A stretch of 43,577 bases of DNA from an uncultured Puniceicoccaceae bacterium (GTDB taxonomy: Bacteria; Verrucomicrobiota; Verrucomicrobiia; Opitutales; Coraliomargaritaceae). Below, one piece after another: positions 1 through 6,846 of this stretch (the first letter of the stretch is position 1; every line of letters starts with the position of its first letter). The position numbers were made by a program, and so were the translations under genes. Below the pieces are notes generated by a model. The model had not been told where the DNA came from. It saw only the letters and a program-made list of their open reading frames with translations, and did no database searches. Where the stretch lies: NCBI GenBank assembly GCA_905479975.1, contig CAJQOS010000004.1, positions 1-43,577 of the forward strand, read 5' to 3'.

Positions 1-44
1 TTCTCAGTGGTGAGTTCGGTGGTGAATTGTTTGAGTGTTTTCAT
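1..44 (-). CDS. N-terminal fragment of probable HigA-type antitoxin (runs off window)
   Basis: An ATG lies directly after the stop codon of the HigB-like toxin gene, with no bases between them. It opens a frame reading MKTLKQFTTELTTE before the window edge. A zero-gap downstream partner is the usual layout for toxin-first HigBA modules, so I infer an HTH-type antitoxin. The 14 visible residues cannot confirm the fold. The gene would be co-transcribed from the promoter upstream of the toxin and would bind the palindrome at 413-428. Confidence 0.45.
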   Translation of the reverse strand, partial: MKTLKQFTTELTTE

Positions 45-398
45 TTATGTATCCTTTCGCTTTAGGTAGTCGGCTTTGCGCTTCTCGGCGGTATCGATCT
101 CTTTGCGTGGGGTCTTCTGTGTTTTCTTTTGGAAGGCGTGAGTCAGGATGATGATTTGCTCGCCGTCGAAGAAGCAGAGTAGGCGGTAGATGTTGGTGTC
201 GTGTTTGACGCGGACTTCCCACAAGTCGCGGGTGCCGGTCATTTTTTGAAAGATATGGTGTGGTGGTCGGTCGGTTTCTTCGAGGAACTGAAGTGTGGCG
301 AGTATCTTGGCTTGGGTTTGTTGATTCTGTGATCGGATGAATTTCTCAACCGGGCTGTTGCCACTGGTTGTTTCGTAGAGGCGGATTTCTTTGCCCAT
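45..398 (-). CDS. HigB/RelE-superfamily toxin (phage Gp49-like family)
   Basis: This 117-aa protein has the layout of Gp49/HigB-like mRNA interferases. An N-terminal PVEKF segment is followed by a helical region with repeated Q residues and the core KMTGTRDLWEVRV, then NIYRLLCFF and a C-terminal ILTHAFQKKTQKTP. The L-W-E-[VL]-R and F-x-K-K-T-Q-K-T-P blocks are the family hallmarks. The length is normal and the lysine-rich tail is typical. Family members cleave mRNA on the ribosome and are neutralised by a HigA antitoxin encoded next door; here that would be the gene starting at 44. The gene sits just inside an integrase-bounded element, where such modules often stabilise the element. Confidence 0.8.
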   Translation of the reverse strand: MGKEIRLYETTSGNSPVEKFIRSQNQQTQAKILATLQFLEETDRPPHHIFQKMTGTRDLWEVRVKHDTNIYRLLCFFDGEQIIILTHAFQKKTQKTPRKEIDTAEKRKADYLKRKDT

Positions 399-412
399 AG
401 TGTATGATTAAT

Positions 413-428
413 GTAAGTTATAACTTAC
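413..428. promoter_or_regulatory. Perfect 16-bp palindrome, probable autoregulatory operator of the HigBA pair
   Basis: GTAAGTTATAACTTAC is a perfect inverted repeat. It lies between the stop of the integrase gene and the start of the toxin gene, 14 bp upstream of the toxin ATG. HigA-type antitoxins commonly repress their own promoter through such a palindrome. The binding protein is inferred, not shown. Confidence 0.6.
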
Positions 429-431
429 CCT

Positions 432-1688
432 CTAGGCAAGTTGTTTGTTGGCATTCTTCTCTTGGGGGAAGTTGGCGACCTGACCGCCATCGAGGGTGTC
501 GGGAGTGATGGACCAGAAGAGGGTCGCCTCCGAGCTGGTCGCTGCGCCTTCGTAGTGAGCTTTGATGATGGCCGGAGAGTTCCCCGCTGCAGTGGCAGTC
601 TTGTAGATGTCACCGCACTCACGGACATAGTAAGTGATGTAGGTGTGGCGTGTGATATCAGCGATCCATGTTTTACGGCCTGGCTGATCGTCGATCTTGC
701 GTAGCTTCTTTGAGTCTCTGACGCCGCCTTTGTAGCCTGCAGCACGTTTAATGGCTGCAAAGTTACGCTGGAAGTTCCCGGGAGGGCAGATCGGTTTGCG
801 ACGGTCGCACTTGCTGAGGAAGGCCATGAGATTTGCCGATGCTTTCACTGTGCGAGCGACGCCGGTTTTACCCTTGGGCACTTGGATCTCGTTGTCCTCG
901 AAGTTGACGCCACGCCAAGTGAGCTTTTTCAGTTCCGAATCAGGGCGTAGGCCGGCGAAGAGTGCGATCGCGACATATGCCAGGTAGTCGCCTTCTTTGG
1001 TGTCGCGTGCCGCTCTGAGGAGTTCTTTGACTGCCTCGGGGTCCAGAAATTCCGGATCACGATCCACATCCTCGCGATGGATCGTAGCCACCGGATTGCC
1101 AGAGCAGAGGCTTTCAGCGTCCGCCCATTTGAAGAAGCTGAAGAGCTTGCTCCGGTAGTTGTTGTAGCTTTGGCCGCCGTATTGCTTGAGGAACAACTCT
1201 ACGTCTTGCTGTAGCACCTCATCGACAGGTTTATTCTCAACGAACGTGGCGAATGCCCCGCAGCGATTCTTGATCTCATAGATCGTGCGCTCGCTGCGTT
1301 TACGTTTCTCTTTGTATCCAGCATATTGGATGATTGCGTCCTGGATTGGGAGGCCACTGGTATGCCGATAGTTGTCTTTGTAGAACGAAGCTGCAGCCAG
1401 GAGGGTGCCGGTATCTCCGAGAATATGAAGCGCGGCCTGGGCATCCGCCAATTGCTCCTCTGTGAGTTTGGTGGCAACCGTGCGAAGGTCGCCGTCGGCC
1501 GTTTGCAAGGAGAGGGCATGTGCCTCGGCTATGGCCTCACGTTCTGTCTTGAATCGAGAGCGAATGCGATCACCGTTTAGCTTGTAACCGAAGACTTCCC
1601 AGGAGCTGCCTCGACTACGTTTGAGCTCACGAACGATGAATCGTTCGGTCTGTCGTTTCGTTGCTTCTTTGCGGACTTTGTTTGCCAT
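432..1688 (-). CDS. Tyrosine recombinase/integrase of an integrative element
   Basis: This site-specific recombinase has an N-terminal SAM-like core-binding region (roughly residues 80-190) and a C-terminal catalytic domain. Visible catalytic blocks are the first arginine region ALFAGLRPDSELKKLTW, the second box ITRHTYITYY (H-x-x-[HR] type), and a late GNSPAIIKAHYEGA with the probable nucleophile tyrosine. I take the ATG at 1688 (418 aa); an in-frame TTG at 1718 would add ten residues. The gene starts about 50 bp from a tRNA-Arg 3' fragment and reads away from it, as expected for an integrase next to its own attachment site. It probably catalyses insertion into and excision from the tRNA gene. 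The HigBA pair downstream belongs to the same element. Confidence 0.88.
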   Translation of the reverse strand: MANKVRKEATKRQTERFIVRELKRSRGSSWEVFGYKLNGDRIRSRFKTEREAIAEAHALSLQTADGDLRTVATKLTEEQLADAQAALHILGDTGTLLAAASFYKDNYRHTSGLPIQDAIIQYAGYKEKRKRSERTIYEIKNRCGAFATFVENKPVDEVLQQDVELFLKQYGGQSYNNYRSKLFSFFKWADAESLCSGNPVATIHREDVDRDPEFLDPEAVKELLRAARDTKEGDYLAYVAIALFAGLRPDSELKKLTWRGVNFEDNEIQVPKGKTGVARTVKASANLMAFLSKCDRRKPICPPGNFQRNFAAIKRAAGYKGGVRDSKKLRKIDDQPGRKTWIADITRHTYITYYVRECGDIYKTATAAGNSPAIIKAHYEGAATSSEATLFWSITPDTLDGGQVANFPQEKNANKQLA

Positions 1689-1742
1689 TTGGGCAAACTT
1701 TTGGACAAAGCACGCCAAGTGTCAATGTTTAAGCCTGCCTTT

Positions 1743-1788
1743 GCGGTCTCCGGAGCCGCAAATGGCAGTTCGAATCTGCCCGGGAGTA
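1743..1788 (+). other. 3' part of a tRNA-Arg(CCG) gene, probable attachment site (att) of the integrative element
   Basis: An anticodon stem GCGGT/GCCGC (1743-1747 with 1755-1759, including one wobble pair) encloses the loop CTCCGGA with anticodon CCG at 1750-1752. A short variable region and a perfect T arm follow: GGCAG, loop TTCGAAT, CTGCC at 1764-1780. Then comes a seven-base acceptor strand CGGGAGT with discriminator A at 1788. No D arm or complementary 5' acceptor strand (ACTCCCG) lies upstream, so this is only a 3' fragment. Integrases of this class recombine in the 3' half of tRNA genes and leave such a copy at the far end. The intact gene should lie beyond the left window edge. Confidence 0.75.
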
Positions 1789-1833
1789 AGGTTTCTAAGT
1801 CGATTCTGGTGAATCGAATTGTGGTATGAAAAG

Positions 1834-1850
1834 CCCAATCAGCGATTGGG
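1834..1850 (-). terminator. Possible hairpin terminator on the minus strand
   Basis: A perfect seven-base inverted repeat (CCCAATC, loop AGC, GATTGGG) is followed on the minus strand by CTTTT. It lies between the tRNA fragment and the PIN-domain remnant. It may have ended the toxin-antitoxin transcript now decayed there. The short T run keeps confidence low. Confidence 0.35.
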
Positions 1851-1859
1851 GTTACTGAT

Positions 1860-2032
1860 TTCCTGCCCCAACCGAGTTTTTCGACATGCGTGCGTCGAAC
1901 CTCGTCCAGAATCATTTCAGAGAAGACGGGTGTATCGATCCGAGGTCGTTCCGCGAGTCTGAGGAGTCAGTCGCGGACTGCATAATTCGCCAGCACACAG
2001 GCATCGATACAGACTCTGTAGTCGGCTAACAT
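1860..2032 (-). pseudogene. Remnant of a PIN-domain (VapC-like) toxin gene
   Basis: The ATG at 2032 opens MLADYRVCIDACVLANYAVRD and then hits a TGA at 1969-1967. The same frame continues as LLRLAERPR...TPVFSEMILDEVRRTHVEKLGW. The D-A-C-V-L block and the LLLRLAE...ILDEV block match the start of PIN-fold ribonucleases of the kind paired with excisionase-like antitoxins. The frame has an internal stop, and recognisable similarity ends after about 55 residues near the att fragment, so most of the domain is missing. The left boundary is approximate. The gene begins 2 bp after the antitoxin remnant, as in a two-gene operon. Confidence 0.6.
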
Positions 2033-2034
2033 AA

Positions 2035-2208
2035 TCAGCCAGTGTCGTCGGCGCTGTCCAGGCCGGCAGCCTTCACCTTGTCGGCGAGTGCATCAAGCTT
2101 AGCTCGGGGCTGTGAGTCGCGCTTGGCTTCAAAAGCCTTTAAGTCCTTCATGTCGATTCGACGGTGCGTGCCTACATGGTGGAAGTCGATTTCACCACTT
2201 TCAGTGCC
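2035..2208 (-). pseudogene. Remnant of an excisionase/MerR-type HTH antitoxin gene
   Basis: The open frame reads SGEIDFHHVGTHRRIDMKDL, then a charged tail ending ...AAGLDSADDTG. The F-H-x-V-G-T-H-R-R-I block is the wing of excisionase-family (Xis-like) DNA-binding domains used as antitoxins. An in-frame TGA at 2211-2209 and the absence of a recognisable recognition helix upstream indicate that the 5' half is lost or frameshifted. It ends just before the PIN remnant, which supports a decayed toxin-antitoxin pair. The region from 2209 to 2280 contains nothing else that I recognise. Confidence 0.55.
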
Positions 2209-2280
2209 TCATCTTTATATTTTGCGTTCGACCCCCTCGCTTTGCCCTAGTATAGGGTCTCGTCTTTATTCAGATCACGA

Positions 2281-3153
2281 TTAAAACTCCGAGAGCTCGG
2301 CGAGGACTTGTTGCTTGGATTGCTGTAAGCTTGGTTGGGCGATCGTCTTTGCTAGCTCTTTGGCTTCGGCGGTGCGGCCTAGTTTGCCTAGGACGCGGGT
2401 CTTATGGAGATCAATGATTTGGGCGCGCAGTGTGTCGTCTTCGGATGTGGCTTTGCGGACTTTGTCCCAATGCAACAAGGCGGCTTTCCAGTCGGGGCTG
2501 GCGAGGTCGTAATAGGCTTCGCCGAGGCGCATCTGTGAGTCGAAGTTATCTGGCTGTAGGCGCACGGTGGTTTGAAAGGCTTTGAGCATTTCGCGGTCGA
2601 GCGCGTCGCGGGTGAAGATGGCTTCTTCGAGGAATTGGCCGCGAAAGGTGTAGAGGATCTCGCCGAGGGCGTAGTGGTAGGCGGGCGCTTCGGAGTCGAG
2701 CTCGATGGCGTTGAGGGTGAAGGTGAGGGCGGCTTTGCCTTTGCCGGTCTCGGCGAAGTGATTGCCGATTTGCTGTTTCACGACGGCGATTTTTGGGTCG
2801 AGTTCGTCGGCTTTTAGAAAGGCTTTAAAGGCTTCGTCGTTCTTGCTGACGCGGCGCATGAGTTTGCCGTAAAGGATGAGTGCGCTCACATCTTCGGGGT
2901 TTTCCGATAGATAGCTGCTGTAGGAAATGATGAGTTCGTTGACATGACGCTCCAGATCGTCGGCGGAATAAAATTCGGGATCAGTAGCGATTTTTTGGTA
3001 GATTTTTTGCTCACGCTTGCTGATGTCGAGTAGGCGCTGAGTGTCGAGGTCGGATTGCTTCGTGTCAGCTGCGAGCTGGGTGGTGACTCCAATGGTGCTG
3101 AGGAGGAGGAGGAGGAGGAGGAGGAGGAGGAGGAGTGTGCGTAGGGAATGCAT
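2281..3153 (-). CDS. Secreted tetratricopeptide-repeat protein with poly-leucine signal peptide
   Basis: This 290-aa protein starts MHSLRT, followed by an uninterrupted run of twelve leucines and then STIGV. The whole forms a signal peptide or N-terminal anchor. The mature part is helical and TPR-like, with repeats such as DVSALILYGKLMRRV.KNDEAFKAFLKADELDP, then a GKAALTFTLNAIELD unit and a LQPDNFDSQMRLGEAYYDLA unit. It is probably periplasmic or membrane-attached and used for protein-protein contacts. The leucine run is encoded by a pure GAG/CTC triplet repeat, and a hexamer repeat lies 3 bp upstream of the start codon. A tetR gene ends 45 bp upstream, possibly in the same transcript. The specific role is unknown. 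Confidence 0.75.
   Translation of the reverse strand: MHSLRTLLLLLLLLLLLLSTIGVTTQLAADTKQSDLDTQRLLDISKREQKIYQKIATDPEFYSADDLERHVNELIISYSSYLSENPEDVSALILYGKLMRRVSKNDEAFKAFLKADELDPKIAVVKQQIGNHFAETGKGKAALTFTLNAIELDSEAPAYHYALGEILYTFRGQFLEEAIFTRDALDREMLKAFQTTVRLQPDNFDSQMRLGEAYYDLASPDWKAALLHWDKVRKATSEDDTLRAQIIDLHKTRVLGKLGRTAEAKELAKTIAQPSLQQSKQQVLAELSEF
3100..3135. repeat. Triplet microsatellite (GAG)12 encoding twelve leucines
   Basis: Twelve perfect GAG units (CTC on the coding strand) form the hydrophobic core of the signal peptide of the TPR protein. Unit gain or loss keeps the frame and changes the length of the hydrophobic segment. Confidence 0.95.
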
Positions 3154-3156
3154 CTG

Positions 3157-3194
<38 letters not shown>

Positions 3195-3198
3195 CGGA

Positions 3199-3849
3199 TT
3201 AACGTTGAATGTATCCGGCGACGGTGAAGGTGGTCAGCTCGTCGACGAGGGTGCCGAAGTCGGTAGGGTCGAGTGTGCCTTCAGATAGGTTTTCGAGTAG
3301 GACTTGTTCGATAATCGTGCCGATCATGGTGCTGATGGCGAAGAAAAAGCGGTAGTGGTGTGCGGTCGCTGAAATATGGGGACAGCTGCGTTGGAGCTCG
3401 GTCATGAAACGCAGTGAGAGCTCGGTGAATAGTTCTTTGTGTATGGTGCTAATGAAGTCTGCTGGCTCGGTGATGGCGCGGCCGATCATTTGCATGAGGC
3501 CATAGTCCACTCCAGTCTCGGTGCTGGCACTTTCAAACAGTGGGCGGAACAGTGCGTCGAAGATCGCATGCACTGGTAGTGGCGCGGGGGCATGCTCGGC
3601 GATGAGGGCGTCGAGTTGCTTCAGGCGCTCGACGTTGATCGGTTCGAAGCGATTGCGGATCACGGCGAGCATGAGTTTCTGTTTGGATCCGAAGTGGTAG
3701 TTGACCGCTGCGAGGTTGACCTGCGCCTCGCGGGTCACGTCGCGCAGTGTCATGGCGCGAAAGCCTTTTTCGGCGAATAGCTGTTCGGCGGCGCGCATGA
3801 TGTCGCTGCGGGTTTTATCTGCCTTGGGTTGGTCGGAAGCGGTGGGCAT
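3199..3849 (-). CDS. TetR/AcrR-family transcriptional regulator
   Basis: The N-terminal HTH is clear: DIMRAAEQLFAEKGFRAMTLRDVTREAQVNLAAVNYHFGSKQKLMLAV, with the F-x-x-x-T-[LM]-R-D-[IV] and Y-x-H-F-x-S-K blocks of the TetR_N domain at about residues 15-60. The rest is an all-helical ligand and dimerisation domain without recognisable specificity. The length (216 aa) is normal. It lies immediately upstream of the TPR gene on the same strand and may regulate itself and that gene. A run of short A/T-rich sequence upstream (3850-3905) could hold the promoter, but I see no clear palindromic operator there. Confidence 0.88.
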   Translation of the reverse strand: MPTASDQPKADKTRSDIMRAAEQLFAEKGFRAMTLRDVTREAQVNLAAVNYHFGSKQKLMLAVIRNRFEPINVERLKQLDALIAEHAPAPLPVHAIFDALFRPLFESASTETGVDYGLMQMIGRAITEPADFISTIHKELFTELSLRFMTELQRSCPHISATAHHYRFFFAISTMIGTIIEQVLLENLSEGTLDPTDFGTLVDELTTFTVAGYIQR

Positions 3850-3952
3850 GTTCTAGGGTTTTTGAGTGGGTTTTATGCTTTAGTTTTAAACATTTGTTTA
3901 ATGGGCGCTCGGAGTCAACGCGGCAGAGTTGTGGATGAGTATCATTTTAACT

Positions 3953-3978
3953 GCAGATGCACGCAGATAAACGCAGAT
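3953..3978. repeat. Three GCAGAT units at 10-bp spacing
   Basis: GCAGAT occurs at 3953, 3963 and 3973 in the intergenic region between tetR and ptsH, each followed by a variable four-base spacer. Exact 10-bp periodicity places the units on one face of the helix. Confidence 0.7.
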
Positions 3979-4003
3979 TTCGAATGAATTGAGGCACAAA
4001 AAA

Positions 4004-4035
4004 GCCCCGTCAATTCATTGAGCGGGGCGGTTTTT
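4004..4035. terminator. Bidirectional Rho-independent terminator after the HPr gene
   Basis: The stem GCCCCG (4004-4009) pairs with CGGGGC (4023-4028). It is followed by GG and five T on the plus strand, and by six T on the minus strand (six A at 3998-4003). It lies 22 bp past the stop of the minus-strand HPr gene and probably ends that transcript. Confidence 0.85.
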
Positions 4036-4057
4036 CGGTGCTTGAACGCTTGGGGAG

Positions 4058-4363
4058 CTATGCTTCTTCGAAACGTCGAGTAAAGAGATCTTCGAGGTCG
4101 AGGAGCATTTTTTCGGCTGCTTCGACGGGGCCTTCGGTGCGAATGGTCAGTTTCGAGCCTTTGCCAGCTGCGAGCATCATGAGCCCCATGATGCTTTTTC
4201 CGTTCACTTGCTCATCATCTTTATCGACCCACACTTCGCCGGAATAGGTGTTGGCAATGCGCACGATCATCGCTGCAGGGCGGGCGTGGATGCCCATCTT
4301 GTTCTGAACGACAAGTTCTTTGCTAAGTGTTTCGTTGGAATCGCTGGTTTCTTGTGTGGTCAT
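4058..4363 (-). CDS. ptsH: HPr-like phosphocarrier protein
   Basis: This 101-aa protein carries the HPr fold. The active-site block GIHARPAAM places the phosphorylated histidine at residue 26, and the regulatory serine block VNGKSIMGLMML has Ser57. The 31-residue spacing equals that of His15 and Ser46 in classical HPr. A 13-residue N-terminal extension (MTTQETSDSNETL) precedes the usual start. HPr passes phosphate from enzyme I to sugar-specific EII components and, through the serine, takes part in HPr-kinase regulation. No EI, EII or HPr kinase gene is in the window, so a purely regulatory role is possible. The neighbouring ABC exporter upstream is 146 bp away on the same strand. Confidence 0.92.
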   Translation of the reverse strand: MTTQETSDSNETLSKELVVQNKMGIHARPAAMIVRIANTYSGEVWVDKDDEQVNGKSIMGLMMLAAGKGSKLTIRTEGPVEAAEKMLLDLEDLFTRRFEEA

Positions 4364-4509
4364 GGATGAATGTCGGCAAAAAAGATGTCAGCAGGCATGA
4401 TAGCAAGTGGTAATCCAATTTTTTGGTAAAAAATCTGAGGAACCTTCTAGGCGAATGCGAAATAGTGTCGCTGAGGAAAAACAGCGTCAAGGGGGAAAAG
4501 TCAGCTGTG

Positions 4510-6276
4510 TTAGCTGTGTTCGGGGATCAAATCGCTTTGGTGGTGCCACAGCTTTGCGTAGTGTCCGCCTTGGGCGAGCAGGGTGTCGTGGCTGCCGGAT
4601 TCGATGATTTGGCCGGCTTCGAGGACGACGATTTTGTCTGCGCGGCGCACGGTGGAGAGGCGGTGTGCGATGACGAGCACGGTGCGTTCTTCGACCAAGT
4701 GGTCGAGTGCGAGCTGGATCTTTCGCTCAGTGATGGTATCGACGCTGGCGGTGGCTTCGTCGAGGATGACGAAGGGTGGATTCTTGAGTAGCACGCGGGC
4801 GATGGTCAGGCGTTGCTTCTCGCCTTGGCTCAGGCGGATGCCTTTTTCGCCGATGTTGGTGTCGAGCCCTTCGGGGAGGGCATCGACAAATTCGCGTGCG
4901 CAGGCTTGCTCCAGTGCGTGGGCGATTGCAACTTCGGTGGCGTCGGGCTTGGCGAGTAGAAGGTTGTCGCGCACAGTGCCTTCGAACAGGAAGGGGTCTT
5001 GGGCGACGTGGCCGACTTTGTCGTGCAGCTCGGCTAGGGAAATGTTGCGGATGTCTTCGCCGGTGAGTTTGACGGTGCCTTGGGTGACGTCGTAGGTGCG
5101 CATCGCGAGGTTGGCGACGGTGGATTTACCTGCGCCAGTGTGGCCGACAAGGGCGGTGACTTTGTTCGCTTCGAGTGTGAGATTCAGCGCGCTGAGCACT
5201 GCGGGGCGGCCGGGATATTCGAATTGCACATTCTCGAAGGCGACTTCGATCGGGCCTGCTGGCAGTGGTTTGGGCTCGGTGGGCTCATCGACTTCGACGA
5301 CGGCATCGAGCACTTCGAACACGCGCTCGCCAGAGGCGCGGCCTGCGGCGATGAGGTGGTTGAGGCCGTGCAGTTGCGAGATCGGCAGGTAGAGCATGTT
5401 GGCGTAGAGAAAGAACGCGAGGAGCTTGCCCATTGTGAAGCCGCTGGCGTCTTGCAGGACGAGGTAGCCACCGACGGCGACAATGCTGAGAAACCCGAGT
5501 TTGGTGGCGAGGGTGGTGGCCGGATTGTAAATTGACCAGCGAAACATGGCCTTGAGTGTCTTGGACTTTAGATCTTCGGCACGTTGCTCGAAGCGGACGG
5601 ATTCGCGCTTTTGGAGGCCAAAGGTCTGGATCAGACGGTTGCCTTGGATGTCTTCGACGAGGAGGCTATTTAAATCGGCGGAGCTTTCGCGCACGCCTTT
5701 CCACACATGGCGGGAGCGCTTGGAGTAAAGAATGCCGCAGATGAGCAGGAGTGGCACGGGGAGGAAGACGCACCATGCGAGGGCAGGCTGCATCGCAAAC
5801 AGCACGGCGGTAATGCCGACGATTCGGAGGATGGCGCCAGTGCCTTGCTCGGTGCCGTCGAGGAGTGCGCGTTCGACGGCGGCGACGTCTTCGATCACGC
5901 GGGAAGAGATTTCGCCGCTTTTGCGCTGGTCGTAGAAGGAAACCGGCAGGCGCAGTAGCTTGGTGTGCAGGTCGCGCCGCATTTCGAGTAGCACTTGCTG
6001 CTCAAGGGTGTTGTTTACACGGATGCGCAGGCTGTTGAAGATCTCACTGCCAATATATAGGCAGGCAATGATGCCGACACCCCAGAGGAGTCCGGCGATG
6101 GCGCCAGTGCTGGCGATGTCGTCTAGGATGACTTTGATCGCGTAGGGCACGGCGATTTCCATCAAGGTCATGCCTGCGGCCAGCCCGATGGTGAGCCAGA
6201 ATAGGCGCTTGTAGCGGAATAAATAGGCAGAGACCCGAAGGATCGTGTTTTGTTTGTTTGTCTTGGTTGAGTTCAC
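4510..6276 (-). CDS. ABC-type exporter, fused membrane and ATPase domains (MsbA/MDR-like)
   Basis: This 588-aa half-transporter has an N-terminal type I exporter membrane domain (about residues 15-310) containing the conserved SFYDQRKSGEISSRVIEDV loop. The C-terminal nucleotide-binding domain has Walker A GHTGAGKS near residue 376, a Q-loop region VAQDPFLFEGTVRDNLL, the signature LSQGEKQR near residue 480, Walker B FVILDEATASVD, and the switch histidine in VIAHRLSTV. It should act as a homodimer or heterodimer exporting lipids, peptides or drugs. The substrate is not evident. LSQGEKQR is a usual variant of LSGGQ. Confidence 0.92.
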   Translation of the reverse strand: MNSTKTNKQNTILRVSAYLFRYKRLFWLTIGLAAGMTLMEIAVPYAIKVILDDIASTGAIAGLLWGVGIIACLYIGSEIFNSLRIRVNNTLEQQVLLEMRRDLHTKLLRLPVSFYDQRKSGEISSRVIEDVAAVERALLDGTEQGTGAILRIVGITAVLFAMQPALAWCVFLPVPLLLICGILYSKRSRHVWKGVRESSADLNSLLVEDIQGNRLIQTFGLQKRESVRFEQRAEDLKSKTLKAMFRWSIYNPATTLATKLGFLSIVAVGGYLVLQDASGFTMGKLLAFFLYANMLYLPISQLHGLNHLIAAGRASGERVFEVLDAVVEVDEPTEPKPLPAGPIEVAFENVQFEYPGRPAVLSALNLTLEANKVTALVGHTGAGKSTVANLAMRTYDVTQGTVKLTGEDIRNISLAELHDKVGHVAQDPFLFEGTVRDNLLLAKPDATEVAIAHALEQACAREFVDALPEGLDTNIGEKGIRLSQGEKQRLTIARVLLKNPPFVILDEATASVDTITERKIQLALDHLVEERTVLVIAHRLSTVRRADKIVVLEAGQIIESGSHDTLLAQGGHYAKLWHHQSDLIPEHS

Positions 6277-6443
6277 GGGGAAATGGGAAAAGAAGTGACA
6301 GAATCCTTGGCCGCTGGGTTTAGCAAATCTGAATCGGTTTTAAATTATGGTTGTGTCTTGCGCCAGTTGCGCGCTTTTTCAATCGGTATTCGGGGATAAC
6401 CCAATATACAACTGCAACTTATAACGCTTAATTTTACAAAACC

Positions 6444-6716
6444 ATGTCCATTCGACTTTACATAGGAAATCTTTCTTTCGATGCCACCGGTGATGATCTT
6501 CGTGAGATCTTCTCAAACTGCGGTGCGGTGGAAGAAGCAATCATCGTAACTCGCCCAGGTGGCGGCCGCCCTCGTGGTTTTGGTTTCGTTACCATGGAAG
6601 ACTCAGAAGGCGCGGACGAAGCGATTCGTCAATTGGACGGTCAGGAGTTTGCAGGCCGCAAGTTGACGGTCAACGTCGCTAAAGAGCGCGAGCAGTCGCG
6701 GGATTCGGAGGACTAG
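6444..6716 (+). CDS. RRM-domain RNA-binding protein
   Basis: This 90-aa single-domain protein contains RNP2 (LYIGNL, residues 5-10) and RNP1 (RGFGFVTM, about residues 44-51). It matches the small glycine-poor RRM proteins of cyanobacteria, Verrucomicrobiota and other bacteria. The C-terminal tail (AKEREQSRDSED) is short and charged. Such proteins bind single-stranded RNA and are often induced by cold. The 167-bp leader upstream is A/T-rich near the start with no clear Shine-Dalgarno; the ATG follows a TTTTACAAAACC stretch. It is convergent with tmk, with a repeat element between them. Confidence 0.92.
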   Translation: MSIRLYIGNLSFDATGDDLREIFSNCGAVEEAIIVTRPGGGRPRGFGFVTMEDSEGADEAIRQLDGQEFAGRKLTVNVAKEREQSRDSED

Positions 6717-6760
6717 GTCGTCGATTCGTGGGGTGCGTGCTGGTGTCATGCCCTTGGGAG

Positions 6761-6845
6761 CACGTCACCAGCAGTGCATGAGTCGCTGCCAGCACGACGA
6801 GGTCATCCGCAAAAGCGGAGACCCCACTTTATGACGCGTCGTGCG
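6761..6845 (+). repeat. Intergenic repeat family 1, copy A
   Basis: This 85-bp block recurs inverted at 13001-13100 with near identity over most of its length. It holds an inverted repeat GCACGACG...CGTCGTGC with an inner CCGC-AAAA-GCGG hairpin. It lies between the convergent RRM and tmk genes and ends 2 bp from the tmk stop codon. Confidence 0.85.
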
Positions 6846-6846
6846 C

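Noticed and set aside
1577-1915. Open frame running from the PIN remnant through the tRNA fragment into the integrase region
   Set aside because: It joins unrelated pieces across the att site; only the first part resembles a PIN protein.
2042-2284. Plus-strand frame of 80 codons over the antitoxin remnant
   Set aside because: The minus-strand reading gives a recognisable FHHVGTHRRI block; the plus-strand frame has none.
4364-4509. Possible gene or RNA between ptsH and the ABC exporter
   Set aside because: No conserved frame, hairpin with T run, or promoter was convincing.
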